From Sipunculus nudus (taxonomy: Eukaryota > Annelida > Sipuncula > Golfingiida > Sipunculidae): a stretch of 64,000 nt of DNA. The notes beneath the pieces are model-generated. The model saw only the letters and a program-made list of their open reading frames with translations. It was not told the DNA's origin and did not search any database. Below, in pieces: positions 59,301 through 64,000 of this stretch; the stretch's first letter is position 1; the number at the start of each line of letters is the position of its first letter. The position numbers were made by a program, and so were the translations under genes. The stretch covers positions 55,030,079 through 55,094,078 of the forward strand of contig CM049309.1 in assembly GCA_026874595.1 (NCBI GenBank), in the 5' to 3' direction.

Positions 59301-62300
59301 TTGTCCATAAAGGGAAACAAACACATGATGTCATAATACATACCTGTCCATAAAGGGAAACAAATACAAGATACCATTATACATACCTGCCCATCAGGTG
59401 AAACAAACACAAGATGTCGTAATACATGCCTGCCCATCAAGCGAAACAAACTCATGAAAACTCATAACAAAGAGAGAGATATATGATGACAAGTCTGTTT
59501 TCCACGACCAAAATATTTTTCATAAAATGTCACCAGATAATTTGAAGGTTTGCCCTTTTGATCCTCTCTGTACTTGTCCATATTTATATAGTTCAGCATG
59601 GATATTTGATGCAGTCTCGGTAGATATGTTTCATGGATTTCATATATACAGATCCCTTCAGTATCCATGTAGCTTGACATTGTTTAAGAATAACAGACTC
59701 TAGCATGGCATTTAAATTATGTTGTTTCAGATTGAAAAATTGGTGGAAAGGTCAACCTATGAAAAGTACATGAGATTCAAGTTTGAAAGAGGTAAGTTTT
59801 TTATCCATCTTTAACCATAAATCTAAAAGCTGTTACACAGAGTGACCATGTAGTGATGAGGATGGGTGGATTATGGTAGTTAAAGTTAATTTGACAATTT
59901 CAAATTTGACACTTCAATTTTATGGATAAACTAGAAAATTTCACTCAGAGAGTGCAGATCTCTGCCAAGGCAGCTCATTACCCGCTTGCAGCATTGTCAG
60001 AAATGCAATGTTTTCCCCTAAATAATTCTGGATCCAGATTATCTAGATCACCCCCAACATTTAATTAATTGTTCTTTGTATCATTGCTGAGCTAACCTGA
60101 AACTTCATCAAAATCTGTTCAAAACATTTTGAGTAATGTTTATAGTCAGTTATAGCTGAGCGTAGTCATACATGGGTCACATTTTTTGTCTGTGATTTGC
60201 AGAGATTGAGATGGACCCAAACAGGACTTGGTGTCCAGAGGTAGGCTGTGAGACGATCTGTCATGTCTGCTCAGCTGCTGCCAGTGCTACAGGAGAGAAC
60301 CTACAAGCCAAGGCAGTCAGTTGCCCTACAGTAAGCACAAAACCTAAATACTATAAACTTTTTTATTTTACATGGATTGTGATTATTATAACTAAACATG
60401 ACACTCTTCATGTTTTAGGAATGTAGTGTTTGTTAGTGTCTAGATGTGGATGAAACCTGGTCCTGTAGAAAACCAGCAGCCATAGAAGATCCACTACCAC
60501 CTACTCTCAGCCACGCCGGGGACTGCACTGGGGTCACCTGTGGAGAGAGCAGAGCATTATACCCCTTTACTGTCCAGGCCACTGTAACCTTAATTCACTA
60601 AATAGTAAATCCACATTAATTTCATATTATAATGTCCCATAAATGTGCTGGAGAGATGAAGATAAAACTTGTTTGTCTGATGGAACACCATTCCTATTGT
60701 ATAGTTAGATCATGTGATGATTATTCTGTTTTGGTCATCTTTGTAGTGTGGACTGCGATTCTGCTCACTTTGTAAATCTCGATGGCACGCCAATCAAACA
60801 TGTGACGAGTTCATGAAGAGTGGCCGCAAGGAGGATGAAGGGTGAGTTTATATACTATCTTTATTACTCCCGGGGATTTTTCTTTCATAAAAACTTGTAG
60901 GAAAACTAATTATGGTATTCTTGCTGTGATTTGTGTCTTTGAGATTTAGCTTTTTGTTGCCATGACACACGGTTCTCCAAATTGGATTAAAACAGGAATT
61001 TTAATATTTATATACTTACGAAAGGATGTCAAGGTTCAATCAGTGCTGAGAAGCTGCTTTGTTGATTTTCATTTATAATCAGATTAAGCGTGAATTGTCA
61101 TGGGGTTTGTCCCAGGTGGGGTTTGTCCCAAACCAGACGTCTCATTGAATTATCCAAGACCAGACCAAGCTCAGGAATATCCTGGGCCAGACTTTGTGTT
61201 GGGTTATCCTAGGCCTGACTGATACAGATGCTGACTTGTGACAATGCTTGAACAAATTCCAAGACGGCTACATATCCCACAGAAAACATGATTTATTGTA
61301 AAACATCATTGATGGACTCGCATAAATATTGTTCTTTGGTTTATACTGGCATACACATACTCCTTAAAGGGAGAATAATAATTTTTTTACATATAAATTG
61401 ATTGACTTTAGACCATGAGTGGTTAGTATTTATGTTTACCATTGAGAATTTGGCTAAGGGTTATCATAGATCAGCTTTGGCCTGGGGTTATCCTGTTTCA
61501 GCCTTAGCCTTGGGTTCTCCTGAGTCAGTTTTAGCCAAGGGTTATCCTGGTACAGCCTTATTTTCAGGTTATCCTGGGTCTGTTTTAGCCAAGGGTTATC
61601 CTGGTATAGCCTTAGTTTCAGGTTCTCCTGAGTCAGTTTTAGCCAAGGGTTATCCTGGTACAGCCTTAGTTTCAGGTTATCCTGGGTCTGCTTTAGCCAA
61701 GGGTTATCCTGGTTCAGCTTAAGTCTTGGATTATTCTGGGTCAGTTTTAGCAAGGGTTATCCTGGTTCAACCTTAGTCGGGGGTTATCCTGGGCCAGCGC
61801 TTGATAGGGTGTATTTCAGGACAATTTTAGTTAAGTGTTATCCTAAGCCAGATTTACCATCAAGCTCAGCCATGTTCAGATTTATTTGTCAAGTTTTGGC
61901 TGGTATAGATTTTATGTCAAATCACTTGGGTAGATTTGCTTAAAGAAATATCCATCATTTTTTAATAAAAGACCATCATAACCTTTTATCCTTAATAGAG
62001 TATAATGAAATATGAAATAGAGACTCTGGAGTGATGACTTCCTTGCGTGTATTTCAGCATTCCTTTCCACTGTGCAGAGGATTCAAACATCAAACGATGT
62101 CCAGTGTGCCATGTCCCTATAGAGAGGAATGACGGCTGTGCCCAAATGATGTGTAAAAGATGTAAACATGTCTTTTGTTGGTACTGCTTAGCGTCATTAG
62201 ATGTAAGTGCCTCCACTTTACAAAACCTTTAATAATGTTGACTTTTCAGCATGTGCAATGTAAGAGTTATTGACATTAGATATGTTTTAATATTACTGCA

Positions 62301-63435
62301 AATTAAATGACCTGAATGAATAAAATCTCCACCTACAATGTCAGTCTTAAATAGCAATGTGAAGAGCTCCATCGTTCTGCTTGTTTTAGTTGCTCTGGTT
62401 TATTTGACAGAGTGATTTGTTTGTTTCAGGATGATTTTCTCTTACGGCATTATGACAGGGGACCATGCAAAAACAAACTGGGGCATTCAAGAGCATCTGT
62501 CATATGGCACAGGACACAGGTGAGGCCAGCATGTGGACACATTGGTTCAAGTTTTACATCTGTATACTTAGACTAATTAGCAGTTTCTTCATCTTTGCTT
62601 ACATGCAATCCAGACTGTATGGTCTCTCTTAATTGTGTCCAGTTTCTGGATGTGAATAGATTTTGGCAGACATGTGAGCTTATGGGCCATGGTGTGGCAT
62701 TGTCCGTAAGCATATACTAACATAACAATCTCAGAAACTACAAGAGCTAGCATCACAAAGTTTTGTGCAAATGTTGATCACATGACTTACATTTGAAATT
62801 GAGGTTTTTGAGGTGCCACCTACACCAACCAGTTTTTTTTTATGAGCAAATACCTCATATTTTAACCTCTTTCAGCTTAAAATGTTTTATGGTAAAACTG
62901 TCAAGCTGAATGGTTGAATTTTCACAAGAATAATCCTAGGGTGGGGCTCTTTCCATTGTATAAAAATAGATTGGGTTCATTGATTTTTGGTGGGGTCATA
63001 GAAAGCTTAAGTTGGTCTTGTGGCCATTAGTAAGCCTATTACTTGATATGACAATTTTTGCGGCTCTCTCCGGACATGTCAACATGGCTAAGGCATGAAA
63101 GAGCAAATATATTCAATTTCAACTTGTTTTGATGATTATAAATCATTACCTCCTTGTGGTTACAGCTGTATGGTAGTAGGTAGTAGCTACACAGTTCTCT
63201 GTGGATATATTTTAATTTTTGCAAAGGTGTATCTTTTGCTTCATTATTTAAGACCTTTTCCAGTTTAAATGTTTGATTCTTCCATTTGCAGGTGGTAGGG
63301 ATTTTTGCTGGCTTTGGAGTACTCCTCCTGGTTGCATCACCATTTCTACTTCTGGCTGCACCGTGTATTTTGTGTTGCAAGTGTAAAGTGTGCAAGTGTT
63401 GCGAGGAGGATGACACAGACACAGTGCCCTCCTGA
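56177..63435 (+). CDS. RNF144A: RNF144A-type RBR E3 ubiquitin ligase (eight coding exons, 301 aa)
   Basis: RBR ligases take ubiquitin from an E2 bound at RING1 onto a RING2 cysteine and pass it to the substrate; RNF144 proteins are membrane-anchored at the C-terminus. Coding exons: 56177-56314, 59007-59111, 59731-59791, 60203-60330, 60747-60841, 62058-62202, 62430-62519, 63292-63435, all GT-AG and in frame, 906 bases including TGA. RING1 begins at C21 (CKLC) with CKCLYCEKC at 39-47. The IBR region spans about residues 109-163. RING2 begins at C190 (KRCPVC); the predicted catalytic residue is C203 in DGCAQMMC, followed by [10 protein letters not shown]. The RNF144 signature [20 protein letters not shown] (residues 235-254) leads into a membrane helix [20 protein letters not shown] and a Cys-rich tail. 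Length matches human RNF144A (292) and RNF144B (303); the tail favours A. The start has G at -3 and +4; the frame is open upstream to 56057, so a longer N-terminus is possible. Confidence 0.95.
56350..57000 (+). repeat. Dispersed repeat in RNF144A intron 1
   Basis: Bounded by gtcgggggatactatgtttt on the left and gtctggggatactatggcac on the right. Inside are two related units about 325 bp apart ('tatgtatagatatgggtgag' near 56507 and 'tatacatagacatgggttag' near 56832). Contains tagtggtgccacctg near 56707. Not coding. Confidence 0.55.
57267..58735 (+). mobile_element. GGTGGCGCCACC tandem-monomer element, copy 3
   Basis: Same termini as copy 1 (actagaatacgggtagtcga; TGTATCCGCC near the left, GGCGGATACA at the right). 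Palindrome variants start at 57414, 57562, 57691, 57846, 57977, 58126, 58259 and 58408, spacings 148, 129, 155, 131, 149, 133 and 149 bp; the single 155 is explained by a 6-bp insertion. The 3' domain after the array (58500-58735), with cagaggtcaaaacaaaatcg and the terminal hairpin, matches copy 1 closely. It lies in RNF144A intron 1. Confidence 0.85.
59007..59111 (+). CDS. RNF144A: RNF144A coding exon 2
   Basis: Residues 47-81, [20 protein letters not shown] then [15 protein letters not shown], the second half of RING1. Acceptor TTTTCAG|TGT, donor GAG|GTAAGC. Confidence 0.95.
59205..59455 (+). repeat. 43-bp minisatellite in RNF144A intron 2
   Basis: Five to six units resemble gtaatacatacctgtccata then aagggaaacaaacacatgatgtc. 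Not coding. Confidence 0.8.
59731..59791 (+). CDS. RNF144A: RNF144A coding exon 3
   Basis: Residues 82-101 plus one base, [20 protein letters not shown], matching the helix linking RING1 to IBR. Acceptor TTTCAG|ATT, donor AGAG|GTAAGT. Confidence 0.93.
60203..60330 (+). CDS. RNF144A: RNF144A coding exon 4
   Basis: Completes Glu102 and encodes residues 103-144, with the IBR motif [14 protein letters not shown]. Acceptor TTGCAG|AG, donor ACA|GTAAGC. Confidence 0.93.
60437..60590 (-). mobile_element. Decayed SINE related to 20805-21015
   Basis: The minus strand shows TGGACAGTAAAGGGGTATAA then GCTCTCTCCACAGGTGACC, colinear with the head of the SINE at 20805-21015, but the B-box is destroyed (CCCCAGTGCAGTCCCC). 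It lies in RNF144A intron 4. Confidence 0.55.
60747..60841 (+). CDS. RNF144A: RNF144A coding exon 5
   Basis: Residues 145-175 plus two bases, [20 protein letters not shown], the zinc-binding second half of IBR. Acceptor TTTGTAG|TGT, donor GAAGG|GTGAGT. Confidence 0.93.
61440..61800 (+). repeat. 27/54-bp minisatellite in RNF144A intron 5
   Basis: Units alternate 'ttagccaagggttatcctgg' and 'ttagtttcaggttatcctgg', a 27-bp monomer in 54-bp dimers, about 12-13 monomers. Since 27 is divisible by three, both strands read as open 9- or 18-residue repeats. The array is intronic and has no link to the RNF144A frame. Confidence 0.85.
62058..62202 (+). CDS. RNF144A: RNF144A coding exon 6 (RING2, catalytic)
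   Basis: Completes Gly176 and encodes residues 177-224, including [20 protein letters not shown] and [18 protein letters not shown]203 in GCAQ is the predicted ubiquitin thioester cysteine. Acceptor TTTCAG|C, donor GAT|GTAAGT. Confidence 0.96.
62430..62519 (+). CDS. RNF144A: RNF144A coding exon 7
   Basis: Residues 225-254, [20 protein letters not shown] then [10 protein letters not shown], a block almost invariant in RNF144 proteins. Acceptor TTTCAG|GAT, donor CAG|GTGAGG. Confidence 0.95.
62520..63291. other. RNF144A intron 7
   Basis: Contains a 'gaggtgccacctaca' variant near 62810 in repeat-like context ('aaactacaagagctagcatcacaaag'). Nothing coding. Confidence 0.5.
63292..63435 (+). CDS. 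RNF144A: RNF144A coding exon 8 (membrane anchor)
   Basis: Residues 255-301 and TGA. It encodes the transmembrane helix and the cytosolic-type tail [20 protein letters not shown]. Acceptor TTTGCAG|GTG. Confidence 0.95.
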   Translation: MVGIFAGFGVLLLVASPFLLLAAPCILCCKCKVCKCCEEDDTDTVPS

Positions 63436-64000
63436 TTACGAGGCTGCCTGTTAAAACTGTGCTGTGTGATCTCAACCCTACCCTGTGACAGCTCAACTAC
63501 TGCTTTCCCACCCAGTCACACAACTTGTTTGAATTTGTGCCAAACAGATGAAACTTTTGTCATAATTTTATTCCTTTTATGTTAGCTTAAGTACAAACAG
63601 ATGGAACTTGTATATATATATATATATTTATTTATTAATAGTGGAAAAGGATTTCACAGTCCATTAACTGAAAATCTAGATGAATGACAATTGGTTAAGA
63701 TTATGGGTAAATACATGGTTTTCTTGTAAGCAGAAGAGTGGCCTGCTGATAGTTTTTCAGACTGGGTTATATTATGAATGTGCCAAGTTTATTGAATTTT
63801 CTTGAAAAAATGTTGCAACCTGTTGACATTTGACACCATGGATATATTATTACAGAATTTCTCATTTAAATGTACTGCAGATCTAGCTCTGAAGTACCTT
63901 GCATTGAGAACATTTGAGAAAATGTATGGTGTGACAAGGTCATTCCTTTAAATTCAGTCACCCCTTGAAATTCAAATATTCACCTTGGCTGATGGCCTAA
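63436..64000 (+). other. RNF144A 3' UTR and downstream
   Basis: Contains a short TA tract (about 63611-63628). No canonical AATAAA is seen on the plus strand before the window ends, so the 3' end may lie beyond it or use a variant signal. Confidence 0.4.

Noticed and set aside
61402-61753. Gly-Tyr-Pro-like repeat protein on the plus strand and Asn/Leu-rich repeat on the minus strand
   Set aside because: Both read the intronic 27-bp minisatellite. RNF144A exons 5 and 6 join in frame across it.

Overview
The window is animal nuclear DNA: AT-rich, with GT-AG introns, long AT microsatellites and many dispersed non-autonomous repeats. The repeat style (GGTGGCGCCACC monomers, tRNA-derived SINEs, many small TIR elements) together with intron-rich genes suggests a mollusc, most likely a bivalve. 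The taxon is inference; the sequence alone does not prove it.

Two protein-coding genes can be reconstructed exon by exon, arranged head to head. PIGW, the GPI-anchor inositol acyltransferase, lies on the minus strand from 40117 to 26167 as seven coding exons (486 aa). An RNF144A-type RBR E3 ubiquitin ligase lies on the plus strand from 56177 to 63435 as eight coding exons (301 aa, with RING1, IBR, catalytic RING2 and a C-terminal membrane segment). Both models close in frame at every splice junction. The 16 kb between the two start codons probably holds promoters and untranslated exons, but I could not place them with confidence. The proteins act in separate ER or membrane processes, and nothing in the sequence links them functionally.

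Positions 1-23450 hold no recognisable gene. They contain AT and CT microsatellites, a 39-bp minisatellite (6955-7805), a hAT-like MITE (15238-15389), a palindrome-rich GC element (15767-16745), a pogo/Tigger-like element (18582-19426) and a tRNA-derived SINE (20805-21015). At 23451-26274 there is a recent 1.41-kb tandem duplication that copied the last 108 coding bases and the 3' flank of PIGW.

The PIGW introns and the intergenic space are heavily invaded. Notable items are a nested composite in intron 2, a hAT insertion with a clear 8-bp target duplication in intron 1, three copies of an element whose GGTGGCGCCACC palindromes recur at alternating spacings of about 129 and 149 bp, a 19-bp minisatellite of about 56 copies, a 610-bp TIR element with an 'empty' paralogous target in the same window, and an 8 x 180-bp array bounded by inverted ATGCCCCCGCC. 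No bacterial features, CRISPR arrays, rRNA or true tRNA genes were seen.
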